Positions 39,222 to 53,003 of a stretch of 64,000 bases of DNA are shown here, piece by piece (position 1 is the stretch's first letter; the number at the start of each line of letters is the position of its first letter). Location of the stretch: NCBI GenBank assembly GCA_964036275.1, contig CAXIWQ010000075.1:62001-126000 (forward strand). The letters run 5' to 3'. The notes below the pieces were generated by a model. That model was not told the DNA's origin and ran no database searches. It saw nothing but the letters and a program-made list of their open reading frames with translations. This DNA comes from Litoditis marina (lineage: Eukaryota; Nematoda; Chromadorea; Rhabditida; Rhabditidae). A program made the position numbers and the translations under genes.

Positions 39222-42200
39222 GCTGCAAAGCAAACAGTCGATAACCGCGTTAATTCGTATTCTGTGGCTGTGCGCCACAGAATAGATAGTCGTATTAGGT
39301 TTTTGTAGCTGGGAGCAACATACTTGATAGCCGTATAAACTTTTTTCTGTAGCTGAGTCAATAACCGCGTTAATTTGTCTTTTGTGGCTGTGCGCCACAG
39401 AATATAAAGTCGTATTAGGTTTTTGTAGCTGGGAGCAACAGACTTGATAGCCGTATAACCTTTTTTCTGTAGCTGCACGGCAAAGAGTCAATAACCGCGT
39501 TTATTTGTCTTTTGTGGCTGTGCGCCACAGAATATAAAGTCGTATTAGGTTTTCGTAGCTGGGAGCAACGATAGCCGTATGAACTTTTCTCTTTAGCTGC
39601 AGGGCAAAGAGTCGATAACCGCGTTAATTCGTATGTTGTGGCTGTGCGCCACAGAATAGATTGTCGTATTAGGTTTTTGTAGCTGGGAGCAACATATTTG
39701 ATAGCCGTATGAACTGTTCTCTGTAGCTGCAAGGCAAAGAGTCGATAACCGCGTTAATTCGTATTTTGTGGCTGTGCGCCACAGAATAGATTGTCGTATC
39801 AGGTTTTTGTAGCTGGGAACAACAGACTTGATAGCCGTATTAACTTTTTTCTGTAGCTGCAAAGCAAACAGTCGATAACCGCGTTAATTCGTATTTTGTG
39901 GCTGTGCGCCACAGAATAGATAGTCGTATTAGGTTTTTGTAGCTGGAGCAACATACTTGATAGCCGTATAAACTTTTTCTGTAGCTGCACGGCAAAGAGT
40001 CAATAACCGCGTTAATTTGTCTTTTGTGGCTGTGCGCCACAGAATATAAAGTCGTATTAGGTTTTGTAGCTGGGAGCAACAGACTTGATAGCCGTATGAA
40101 CTGTTCTCTGTAGCTGCAAGGCAAAGAGTCGATAACCGCGTTAATTCGTATTTTGTGGCTGTGCGCCACAGAATAGATTGTCGTATTAGGTTTTTGTAGC
40201 TGGGAGCAACATATTTGATAGCCGTATGAACTGTTCTCTGTAGCTGCAAGGCAAAGAGTCGATAACCGCGTTAATTCGTATTTTGTGGCTGTGCGCCACA
40301 GAATAGATTGTCGTATCAGGTTTTTGTAGCTGGGAACAACAGACTTGATAGCCGTATTAACTTTTTTCTGTAGCTGCAAAGCAAACAGTCGATAACCGCG
40401 TTAATTCGTATTCTGTGGCTGTGCGCCACAGAATAGATAGTCGTATTAGGTTTTTGTAGCTGGGAGCAACATACTTGATAGCCGTATAACCTTTTTTCTG
40501 TAGCTGCACGGCAAAGAGTCAATAACCGCGTTTATTGTCTTTTGTGGCTGTGCGCCACAGAATATAAAGTCGTATTAGGTTTTCGTAGCTGGGAGCAACA
40601 GACTCGATAGCCGTATGAACTTTTCTCTTTAGCTGTAGGGCAAAGAGTCGATAACCGCGTTAATTCGTATGTTGTGGCTGTGCGCCACAGATAGATTGTC
40701 GTATTAGGTTTTTGTAGCTGGGAGCAACATATTTGATAGCCGTATGAACTGTTCTCTGTAGCTGCAAGGCAAAGAGTCGATAACCGCGTTAATTCGTATT
40801 TTGTGGCTGTGCGCCACGGAATAGATTGTCGTATCAGGTTTTTGTAGCTGGGAACAACAGACTTGATAGCCGTATTAACTTTTTTCTGTAGCTGCAAAGC
40901 AAACAGTCGATAACCGCGTTAATTCGTATTTTGTGGCTGTGCGCCACAGAATAGATAGTCGTATTAGGTTTTTGTAGCTGGGAGCAACATACTTGATAGC
41001 CGTATAAACTTTTTTCTGTAGCTGCACGGCAAAGAGTCAATAACCGCGTTAATTTGTCTTTTATGGCTGTGCCACAGAATATAAAGTCGTATTAGGTTTT
41101 CGTAGCTGGGAGCAACAGACTTGATAGCCGTATGAACTTTTCTCTTTAGCTGCAGGGCAAAGAGTCGATAACCGCGTTAATTCGTATGTTGTGGCTGTGC
41201 GCCACAGAATAGATTGTCGTATTAGGTTTTTGTAGCTGGGAGCAACATATTTGATAGCCGTATGAACTGTTCTCTGTAGCTGCAAGGCAAAGAGTCGATA
41301 ACCGCGTTAATTCGTATTTTGTGGCTGTGCGCCACAGAATAGATTGTCGTATCAGGTTTTTGTAGCTGGGAACAACAGACTTGATAGCCGTATTAACTTT
41401 TTTCTGTAGCTGCAAAGCAAACAGTCGATAACCGCGTTAATTCGTATTCTATGGCTGTGCGCCACAGAATAGATAGTCGTATTAGGTTTTCGTAGCTGGG
41501 AGCAACAGACTCGATAGCCGTATGAACTTTTCTCTTTAGCTGCAGGGCAAAGAGTCGATAACCGCGTTAATTCGTATGTTGTGGCTGTGCGCCACAGAAT
41601 AGATTGTCGTATTAGGTTTTTGTAGCTGGGAGCAACATATTTGATAGCCGTATGAACTGTTCTCTGTAGCTGCAAGGCAAAGAGTCGATAACCGCGTTAA
41701 TTCGTATTTTGTGGCTGTGCGCCACAGAATAGATTGTCGTATCAGGTTTTTGTAGCTGGGAACAACAGACTTGATAGCCGTATTAACTTTTTTCTGTAGC
41801 TGCAAAGCAAACAGTCGATAACCGCGTTAATTCGTATTTTGTGGCTGTGCGCCACAGAATAGATAGTCGTATTAGGTTTTTGTAGCTGGGAGCAACATAC
41901 TTGATAGCCGTATAAACTTTTTTCTGTAGCTGCACGGCAAAGAGTCAATAACCGCGTTAATTTGTCTTTTGTGGCTGTGCGCCACAGAATATAAAGTCGT
42001 ATTAGGTTTTTGTAGCTGGGAGCAACAGACTTGATAGCCGTATGAACTGTTCTCTGTAGCTGCAAGGCAAAGAGTCGATAACCGCGTTAATTCGTATTTT
42101 GTGGCTGTGCGCCACAGAATAGATTGTCGTATTAGGTTTTTGTAACTGGGAGCAACATATTTGATAGCCGTATGAACTGTTCTCTGTAGCTGCAAGGCAA

Positions 42201-42840
42201 AGAGTCGATAACCGCGTTAATTCGTATTTTGTGGCTGTGCGCCACAGAATAGATTGTCGTATCAGGTTTTTGTAGCTGGGAACAACAGACTTGATAGCCG
42301 TATTAACTTTTTCTGTAGCTGCAAAGCAAACAGTCGATAACCGCGTTAATTCGTATTCTGTGGCTGTGCGCCACAGAATAGATAGTCGTATTAGGTTTTT
42401 GTAGCTGGGAGCAACATACTTGATAGCCGTATAAACTGTTTTCTGTAGCTGCACGGCAAAGAGTCAATAACCGAGTTAATTTGTCTTTTGTGGCTGTGCG
42501 CCACAGAATATAAAGTCGTATTAGGTTTTTGTAGCTGGGAGCAACAGACTTGATAGCCGTATGAACTGTTCTCTGTAGCTGCAAGGCAAAGAGTCGATAA
42601 CCGCGTTAATTCGTATTTGTGGCTGTGCGCCACAGAATAGATTGTCGTATCAGGTTTTGTAGCTGGGAACAACAGACTTGATAGCCGTATTAACTTTTTT
42701 CTGTAGCTGCAAAGCAAACAGTCGATAACCGCGTTAATTCGTATTTTGTGGCTGTGCGCCACAGAATAGATAGTCGTATTAGGTTTTTGTAGCTGGGAGC
42801 AACAGACTTGATAGCCGTATAAACTTTTTTTCTGTAGCTG
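39222..42840. repeat. ~3.63-kb higher-order repeat, copy 2
   Basis: Direct tandem partner of the preceding copy, ending where the GAGGTAATAACC variant begins near 42845. It contains several private 1-6-nt deletions (for example GAGCAACGATAGCC at 39566-39579, GTAGCTGGAGC near 39941, ATTAGGTTTTGTAGC near 40060), which account for its slightly shorter length. Confidence 0.75.
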
Positions 42841-45800
42841 CAAGGCAAAGAGGTAATAACCGCGTTAATTTGTCTTTTGTGGCTGTGCGCCACAGAATAT
42901 AAAGTCGTATTAGGTTTTTGTAGCCATGAGCAACAGACTTGATAGCCGTATAAACTTTTTTCTGTAGCTGCAAGGCAAAGAGTCGATAACCGCGTTAATT
43001 CGTATTTTGTGGCTGTGTGCCACAGAATAGATAGTTGTATTGGGTTTTTCTAGCTGGGAGCAACATACTTGATAGCCGTATGAATTTTTTTCTGTAGCTG
43101 CAAGGCAAAGAGTCAATAACCGCGTTAATCTGTCTTTTGTGGCTGTGCGCCACATAATGAAAAGTCGTATTAGGTTTTTGTAGCTGGGAGCAACATACTT
43201 GATAGCCGTATAAACTTTTTTCTGTAGCTGAGTCAATAACCGCGTTAATTTGTCTTTTGTGGCTGTGCGCCACAGAATATAAAGTCGTATTAGGTTTTTG
43301 TAGCTGGGAGCAACAGACTTGATAGCCGTATAACCTTTTATCTGTAGCTGCACGGCAAAGAGTCAATAACCGCGTTTATTTGTCTTTTGTGGCTGTGCGC
43401 CACAGAATATAAAGTCGTATTAGGTTTTCGTAGCTGGGAGCAACAGACTCGATAGCCGTATGAACTTTTCTCTTTAGCTGCAGGGCAAAGAGTCGATAAC
43501 CGCGTTAATTCGTATGTTGTGGCTGTGCGCCACAGAATAGATTGTCGTATTAGGTTTTGTAGCTGGGAGCAACATATTTGATAGCCGTATGAACTGTTCT
43601 CTGTAGCTGCAAGGCAAAGAGTCGATAACCGCGTTAATCGTATTTTGTGGCTGTGCGCCACAGAATAGATTGTCGTATCAGGTTTTTGTAGCTGGGAACA
43701 ACAGACTTGATAGCCGTATTAACTTTTTTCTGTAGCTGCAAAGCAAACAGTCGATAACCGCGTTAATTCGTATTTTGTGGCTGTGCGCCACAGAATAGAT
43801 AGTCGTATTAGGTTTTTGTAGCTGGGAGCAACATACTTGATAGCCGTATAAACTTTTTTCTGTAGCTGCACGGCAAAGAGTCAATAACCGCGTTAATTTG
43901 TCTTTTGTGGCTGTGCGCCACAGAATATAAAGTCGTATTAGGTTTTTGTAGCTGGGAGCAACAGACTTGATAGCCGTATGAACTGTTCTCTGTAGCTGCA
44001 AGGCAAAGAGTCGATAACCGCGTTAATTCGTATTTTGTGGCTGTGCGCCACAGAATAGATTGTCGTATTAGGTTTTTGTAGCTGGGAGCAACATATTTGA
44101 TAGCCGTATGAACTGTTCTCTGTAGCTGCAAGGCAAAGAGTCGATAACCGCGTTAATTCGTATTTTGTGGCTGTGCGCCACAGAATAGATTGTCGTATCA
44201 GGTTTTTGTAGCTGGGAACAACAGACTTGATAGCCGTATGAACTGTTCTCTGTAGCTGCAAGGCAAAGAGTCGATAACCGCGTTAATTCGTATTTTGTGG
44301 CTGTGCGCCACAGAATAGATTGTCGTATCAGGTTTTTGTAGCTGGGAACAACAGACTTGATAGCCGTATTAACTTTTTTCTGTAGCTGCAAAGCAAACAG
44401 TCGATAACCGCGTTAATTCGTATTTTGTGGCTGTGCGCCACAGAATAGATAGTCGTATTAGGTTTTTGTAGCTGGGAGCAACATACTTGATAGCCGTATA
44501 AACTTTTTCTGTAGCTGCACGGCAAAGAGTCAATAACCGCGTTAATTTGTCTTTTGTGGCTGTGCGCCACAGAATATAAAGTCGTATTAGGTTTTGTAGC
44601 TGGGAGCAACAGACTTGATAGCCGTATGAACTGTTCTCTGTAGCTGCAAGGCAAAGAGTCGATAACCGCGTTAATCGTATTTTGTGGCTGTGCGCCACAG
44701 AATAGATTGTCGTATTAGGTTTTTGTAGCTGGGAGCAACATATTTGATAGCCGTATGAACTGTTCTCTGTAGCTGCAAGGCAAAGAGTCGATAACCGCGT
44801 TAATTCGTATTTTGTGGCTGTGCGCCACAGAATAGATTGTCGTATCAGGTTTTTGTAGCTGGGAACAACAGACTTGATAGCCGTATTAACTTTTTTCTGT
44901 AGCTGCAAAGCAAACAGTCGATAACCGCGTTAATTCGTATTCTGTGGCTGTGCGCCACAGAATAGATAGTCGTATTAGGTTTTTGTAGCTGGGAGCAACA
45001 TACTTGATAGCCGTATAAACTTTTTTCTGTAGCTGCACGGCAAAGAGTCAATACCGCGTTAATTTGTCTTTTGTGGCTGTGCGCCACAGATATAAAGTCG
45101 TATTAGGTTTTTGTAGCTGGGAGCAACAGACTTGATAGCCGTATGAACTGTTCTCTGTAGCTGCAAGGCAAAGAGTCGATAACCGCGTTAATTCGTATTT
45201 TGTGGCTGTGCGCCACAGAATAGATTGTCGTATCAGGTTTTTGTAGCTGGGAACAACAGACTTGATAGCCGTATTAACTTTTTTCTGTAGCTGCAAAGCA
45301 AACAGTCGATAACCGCGTTAATTCGTATTTTGTGGCTGTGCGCCACAGAATAGATAGTCGTATTAGGTTTTTGTAGCTGGGAGCAACAGACTTGATAGCC
45401 GTATAAACTTTTTTTCTGTAGCTGCAAGGCAAAGAGGTAATAACCGCGTTAATTTGTCTTTTGTGGCTGTGCGCCACAGAATATAAAGTCGTATTAGGTT
45501 TTTGTAGCCATGAGCAACAGACTTGATAGCCGTATAAACTTTTTCTGTAGCTGCAAGGCAAAGAGTCGATAACCGCGTTAATTCGTATTTTGTGGCTGTG
45601 TGCCACAGAATAGATAGTTGTATTGGGTTTTTCTAGCTGGGAGCAACATACTTGATAGCCGTATGAATTTTTTTCTGTAGCTGCAAGGCAAAGAGTCAAT
45701 AACCGCGTTAATTCGTATTTTGTGGCTGTGCGCCACAGAATAGATTGTCGTATTAGGTTTTTGTAGCTGGGAGCAACATACTTGATAGCCGTATAAACTT

Positions 45801-48800
45801 TTTTCTGTAGCTGCACGGCAAAGAGTCAATAACCGCGTTAATTTGTCTTTTGTGGCTGTGCGCCACAGAATATAAAGTCGTATTAGGTTTTTGTAGCTGG
45901 GAGCAACAGACTTGATAGCCGTATGAACTGTTCTCTGTAGCTGCAAGGCAAAGAGTCGATAACCGCGTTAATTCGTATTTTGTGGCTGTGCGCCACAGAA
46001 TAGATTGTCGTATTAGGTTTTTGTAGCTGGGAGCAACATATTTGATAGCCGTATGAACTGTTCTCTGTAGCTGCAAGGCAAAGAGTCGATAACCGCGTTA
46101 ATTCGTATTTTGTGGCTGTGCGCCACAGAATAGATTGTCGTATCAGGTTTTTGTAGCTGGGAACAACAGACTTGATAGCCGTATTAACTTTTTTCTGTAG
46201 CTGCAAAGCAAACAGTCGATAACCGCGTTAATTCGTATTCTGTGGCTGTGCGCCACAGAATAGATAGTCGTATTAGGTTTTTGTAGCTGGGAGCAACATA
46301 CTTGATAGCCGTATAAACTTTTTTCTGTAGCTGCACGGCAAAGAGTCAATAACCGCGTTAATTTGTCTTTTGTGGCTGTGCGCCACAGAATATAAAGTCG
46401 TATTAGGTTTTTGTAGCTGGGAGCAACAGACTTGATAGCCGTATGAACTGTTCTCTGTAGCTGCAAGGCAAAGAGTCGATAACCGCGTTAATTCGTATTT
46501 TGTGGCTGTGCGCCACAGAATAGATTGTCGTATCAGGTTTTTGTAGCTGGGAACAACAGACTTGATAGCCGTATTAACTTTTTTCTGTAGCTGCAAAGCA
46601 AACAGTCGATAACCGCGTTAATTCGTATTTTGTGGCTGTGCGCCACAGAATAGATAGTCGTATTAGGTTTTTGTAGCTGGGAGCAACAGACTTGATAGCC
46701 GTATAAACTTTTTTTCTGTAGCTGCAAGGCAAAGAGGTAATAACCGCGTTAATTTGTCTTTTGTGGCTGTGCGCCACAGAATATAAAGTCGTATTAGGTT
46801 TTTGTAGCCATGAGCAACAGACTTGATAGCCGTATAAACTTTTTTCTGTAGCTGCAAGGCAAAGAGTCGATAACCGCGTTAATTCGTATTTTGTGGCTGT
46901 GTGCCACAGAATAGATAGTTGTATTGGGTTTTTCTAGCTGGGAGCAACATACTTGATAGCCGTATGAATTTTTTTCTGTAGCTGCAAGGCAAAGAGTCAA
47001 TAACCGCGTTAATCTGTCTTTTGTGGCTGTGCGCCACATAATGAAAAGTCGTATTAGGTTTTTGTAGCTGGGAGCAACATACTTGATAGCCGTATAAACT
47101 TTTTTCTGTAGCTGAGTCAATAACCGCGTTAATTTGTCTTTTGTGGCTGTGCGCCACAGAATATAAAGTCGTATTAGGTTTTTGTAGCTGGGAGCAACAG
47201 ACTTGATAGCCGTATAACCTTTTTTCTGTAGCTGCACGGCAAAGAGTCAATAACCGCGTTTATTTGTCTTTTGTGGCTGTGCGCCACAGAATATAAAGTC
47301 GTATTAGGTTTTCGTAGCTGGGAGCAACAGACTCGATAGCCGTATGAACTTTTCTCTTTAGCTGCAGGGCAAAGAGTCGATAACCGCGTTAATTCGTATG
47401 TTGTGGCTGTGCGCCACAGAATAGATTGTCGTATTAGGTTTTTGTAGCTGGGAGCAACATATTTGATAGCCGTATGAACTGTTCTCTGTAGCTGCAAGGC
47501 AAAAAGTCGATAACCGCGTTAATTCGTATTTTGTGGCTGTGCGCCACAGAATAGATTGTCGTATCAGGTTTTTGTAGCTGGGAACAACAGACTTGATAGC
47601 CGTATTAACTTTTTTCTGTAGCTGCAAAGCAAACAGTCGATAACCGCGTTAATTCGTATTTTGTGGCTGTGCGCCACAGAATAGATAGTCGTATTAGGTT
47701 TTTGTAGCTGGGAGCAACATACTTGATAGCCGTATAAACTTTTTTCTGTAGCTGCACGGCAAAGAGTCAATAACCGCGTTAATTTGTCTTTTGTGGCTGT
47801 GCGCCACAGAATATAAAGTCGTATTAGGTTTTTGTAGCTGGGAGCAACAGACTTGATAGCCGTATGAACTGTTCTCTGTAGCTGCAAGGCAAAGAGTCGA
47901 TAACCGCGTTAATTCGTATTTTGTGGCTGTGCGCCACAGAATAGATTGTCGTATTAGGTTTTTGTAGCTGGGAGCAACATATTTGATAGCCGTATGAACT
48001 GTTCTCTGTAGCTGCAAGGCAAAGAGTCGATAACCGCGTTAATTCGTATTTTGTGGCTGTGCGCCACAGAATAGATTGTCGTATCAGGTTTTTGTAGCTG
48101 GGAACAACAGACTTGATAGCCGTATTAACTTTTTTCTGTAGCTGCAAAGCAAACAGTCGATAACCGCGTTAATTCGTATTCTGTGGCTGTGCGCCACAGA
48201 ATAGATAGTCGTATTAGGTTTTTGTAGCTGGGAGCAACATACTTGATAGCCGTATAAACTTTTTTCTGTAGCTGCACGGCAAAGAGTCAATAACCGCGTT
48301 AATTTGTCTTTTGTGGCTGTGCGCCACAGAATATAAAGTCGTATTAGGTTTTTGTAGCTGGGAGCAACAGACTTGATAGCCGTATGAACTGTTCTCTGTA
48401 GCTGCAAGGCAAAGAGTCGATAACCGCGTTAATTCGTATTTTGTGGCTGTGCGCCACAGAATAGATTGTCGTATCAGGTTTTTGTAGCTGGGAACAACAG
48501 ACTTGATAGCCGTATTAACTTTTTTCTGTAGCTGCAAAGCAAACAGTCGATAACCGCGTTAATTCGTATTTTGTGGCTGTGCGCCACAGAATAGATAGTC
48601 GTATTAGGTTTTTGTAGCTGGGAGCAACAGACTTGATAGCCGTATAAACTTTTTTTCTGTAGCTGCAAGGCAAAGAGGTAATAACCGCGTTAATTTGTCT
48701 TTTGTGGCTGTGCGCCACAGAATATAAAGTCGTATTAGGTTTTTGTAGCCATGAGCAACAGACTTGATAGCCGTATAAACTTTTTTCTGTAGCTGCAAGG

Positions 48801-50538
48801 CAAAGAGTCGATAACCGCGTTAATTCGTATTTTGTGGCTGTGTGCCACAGAATAGATAGTTGTATTGGGTTTTTCTAGCTGGGAGCAACATACTTGATAG
48901 CCGTATGAATTTTTTTCTGTAGCTGCAAGGCAAAGAGTCAATAACCGCGTTAATCTGTCTTTTGTGGCTGTGCGCCACATAATGAAAAGTCGTATTAGGT
49001 TTTTGTAGCTGGGAGCAACATACTTGATAGCCGTATAAACTTTTTTCTGTAGCTGAGTCAATAACCGCGTTAATTTGTCTTTTGTGGCTGTGCGCCACAG
49101 AATATAAAGTCGTATTAGGTTTTTGTAGCTGGGAGCAACAGACTTGATAGCCGTATAACCTTTTTTCTGTAGCTGCACGGCAAAGAGTCAATAACCGCGT
49201 TTATTTGTCTTTTGTGGCTGTGCGCCACAGAATATAAAGTCGTATTAGGTTTTCGTAGCTGGGAGCAACAGACTCGATAGCCGTATGAACTTTTCTCTTT
49301 AGCTGCAGGGCAAAGAGTCGATAACCGCGTTAATTCGTATGTTGTGGCTGTGCGCCACAGAATAGATTGTCGTATTAGGTTTTTGTAGCTGGGAGCAACA
49401 TATTTGATAGCCGTATGAACTGTTCTCTGTAGCTGCAAGGCAAAAAGTCGATAACCGCGTTAATTCGTATTTTGTGGCTGTGCGCCACAGAATAGATTGT
49501 CGTATCAGGTTTTTGTAGCTGGGAACAACAGACTTGATAGCCGTATTAACTTTTTTCTGTAGCTGCAAAGCAAACAGTCGATAACCGCGTTAATTCGTAT
49601 TTTGTGGCTGTGCGCCACAGAATAGATAGTCGTATTAGGTTTTTGTAGCTGGGAGCAACATACTTGATAGCCGTATAAACTTTTTTCTGTAGCTGCACGG
49701 CAAAGAGTCAATAACCGCGTTAATTTGTCTTTTGTGGCTGTGCGCCGCAGAATATAAAGTCGTATTAGGTTTTTGTAGCTGGGAGCAACAGACTTGATAG
49801 CCGTATGAACTGTTCTCTGTAGCTGCAAGGCAAAGAGTCGATAACCGCGTTAATTCGTATTTTGTGGCTGTGCGCCACAGAATAGATTGTCGTATTAGGT
49901 TTTTGTAGCTGGGAGCAACATATTTGATAGCCGTATGAACTGTTCTCTGTAGCTGCAAGGCAAAGAGTCGATAACCGCGTTAATTCGTATTTTGTGGCTG
50001 TGCGCCACAGAATAGATTGTCGTATCAGGTTTTTGTAGCTGGGAACAACAGACTTGATAGCCGTATTAACTTTTTTCTGTAGCTGCAAAGCAAACAGTCG
50101 ATAACCGCGTTAATTCGTATTCTGTGGCTGTGCGCCACAGAATAGATAGTCGTATTAGGTTTTTGTAGCTGGGAGCAACATACTTGATAGCCGTATAAAC
50201 TTTTTTCTGTAGCTGCACGGCAAAGAGTCAATAACCGCGTTAATTTGTCTTTTGTGGCTGTGCGCCACAGAATATAAAGTCGTATTAGGTTTTTGTAGCT
50301 GGGAGCAACAGACTTGATAGCCGTATGAACTGTTCTCTGTAGCTGCAAGGCAAAGAGTCGATAACCGCGTTAATTCGTATTTTGTGGCTGTGCGCCACAG
50401 AATAGATTGTCGTATCAGGTTTTTGTAGCTGGGAACAACAGACTTGATAGCCGTATTAACTTTTTTCTGTAGCTGCAAAGCAAACAGTCGATAACCGCGT
50501 TAATTCGTATTTTGTGGCTGTGCGCCACAGAATAGATA
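42773..50538. repeat. 15-monomer HOR block, four units of unequal length
   Basis: Units begin at the same monomer variant (seven-T run, then GAGGTAATAACC) at 42773, 45357, 46657 and 48598, and the next begins at 50539. Unit lengths are 2584, 1300, 1941 and 1941 bp. The last two are near-identical by eye; one clear difference is GCGCCGCAG at about 49744. The first is about 643 bp longer than 1941 and the second about 641 bp shorter, each close to five monomers. The first 68 bp overlap the end of the 3.63-kb repeat because the two families share that monomer. Confidence 0.75.
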
Positions 50539-53003
50539 GTCGTATTAGGTTTTTGTAGCTGGGAGCAACAGACTTGATAGCCGTATAAACTTTTTTTCTG
50601 TAGCTGCAAGGCAAAGAGGTAATAACCGCGTTAATTTGTCTTTTGTGGCTGTGCGCCACAGAATATAAAGTCGTATTAGGTTTTTGTAGCCATGAGCAAC
50701 AGACTTGATAGCCGTATAAACTTTTTTCTGTAGCTGCAAGGCAAAGAGTCGATAACCGCGTTAATTCGTATTTTGTGGCTGTGTGCTACAGAATAGATAG
50801 TTGTATTGGGTTTTTCTAGCTGGGAGCAACATACTTGATAGCCGTATGAATTTTTTTCTGTAGCTGCAAGGCAAAGAGTCAATAACCGCGTTAATCTGTC
50901 TTTTGTGGCTGTGCACCACATAATGAAAAGTCGTATTAGGTTTTTGTAGCTGGGAGCAACAGACTTGATAGCCGTATGAACTTTTTCCTGTAGCTGCAAG
51001 GCAAAGAGTCAATAACCGCGTTAATTCGTATTTTGTGGTTGTGCACCACAGAAAAGATAGTCGTATTAAGTTTTTGTAGCTGGTAGCAACAGACTTGATA
51101 GCCGTATAATTTTTTTTTGTAGCTGCAAGGCAAAGAGTCAATAACCGCGTTAAACTGTCTTTTGTGGCTGTGCGCCACAGGATGTACAGTCGTATTAGGT
51201 TTTTGTAGTTGTGAGCAACAGACTTGATAGCCGTGTGATTTTTTTTTCTGTAACTGCAAGCCGAAAAGTCGATAACCGCGTTAATTTGTATTTCGTGGCT
51301 GTGCGCCACAGAATAGATAGTCGTATCAGGTTCTTGTAGCTGGGAGCAACAGACTTGATAGCCGTATGAGCTTTTTCCTGTAGCTGCAAGGCAAAGAGTC
51401 AATAACCGCGTTAATTTGTCTTTTGTGGCTGTGCGCAGAATATAAAGTCGTATTAGGTTTTTGTAGCTGGGAGCAACAGACTTGATAGCCGTATAACCTT
51501 TTTTCTGTAGCTGCACGGCAAAGAGTCAATAACCGCGTTTATTTGTCTTTTGTGGCTGTGCGCCACAGAATATAAAGTCGTATTAGGTTTTCGTAGCTGG
51601 GAGCAACAGACTCGATAGCCGTATGAACTTTTCTCTTTAGCTGCAGGGCAAAGAGTCGATAACCGCGTTAATTCGTATGTTGTGGCTGTGCGCCACAGAA
51701 TAGATTGTCGTATTAGGTTTTTGTAGCTGGGAGCAACATATTTGATAGCCGTATGAACTGTTCTCTGTAGCTGCAAGGCAAAGAGTCGATAACCGCGTTA
51801 ATTCGTATTTTGTGGCTGTGCGACACGGAATAGATTGTCGTATCAGGTTTTTGTAGCTGGGAACAACAGACTTGATAGCCGTATTAACTTTTTTCTGTAG
51901 CTGCAAAGCAAACAGTCGATAACCGCGTTAATTCGTATTTTGTGGCTGTGCGCCACAGAATAGATAGTCGTATTAGGTTTTTGTAGCTGGGAGCAACATA
52001 CTTGATAGCCGTATAAACTTTTTTCTGTAGCTGCACGGCAAAGAGTCAATAACCGCGTTAATTTGTCTTTTGTGGCTGTGCGCCACAGAATATAAAGTCG
52101 TATTAGGTTTTCGTAGCTGGGAGCAACAGACTTGATAGCCGTATGAACTTTTCTCTTTAGCTGCAGGGCAAATAGTCGATAACCGCGTTAATTCGTATGT
52201 TGTGGCTGTGCGCCACAGAATAGATTGTCGTATTAGGTTTTTGTAGCTGGGAGCAACATATTTGATAGCCGTATGAACTGTTCTCTGTAGCTGCAAGGCA
52301 AAGAGTCGATAACCGCGTTAATTCGTATTTTGTGGCTGTGCGCCACAGAATAGATTGTCGTATCAGGTTTTTGTAGCTGGGAACAACAGACTTGATAGCC
52401 GTATTAACTTTTTTCTGTAGCTGCAAAGCAAACAGTCGATAACCGCGTTAATTCGTATTCTGTGGCTGTGCGCCACAGAATAGATAGTCGTATTAGGTTG
52501 GAGCTGGGAGCAACATACTTGATAGCCGTATAAACTTTTTTCTGTAGCTGCACGGCAAAGAGTCAATAATCGCGTTAATTTGTCTTTTGTGGCTGTGCGC
52601 CACAGAATATAAAGTCGTATTAGGTTTTTGTAGCTGGGAACAACAGACTTGATAGCCGTATTAACTTTTTTCTGTAGCTGCAAAGCAAACAGTCGATAAC
52701 CGCGTTAATTCGTATTCTGTGGCTGTGCGCCACAGAATAGATAGTCGTATTAGGTTTTTGTAGCTGGGAGCAACATACTTGATAGCCGTATAAACTTTTT
52801 TCTGTAGCTGCACGGCAAAGAGTCAATAACCGCGTTTATTTGTCTTTTGTGGCTGTGCGCCACAGAATATAAAGTCGTATTAGGTTTTTGTAGCTGGGAG
52901 CAACAGACTTGATAGCCGTATGAACTGTTCTCTGTAGCTGCAAGGCAAAGAGTCGATAACCGCGTTAATTCGTATTTTGTGGCTGTGCGCCACAGAATAG
53001 ATT

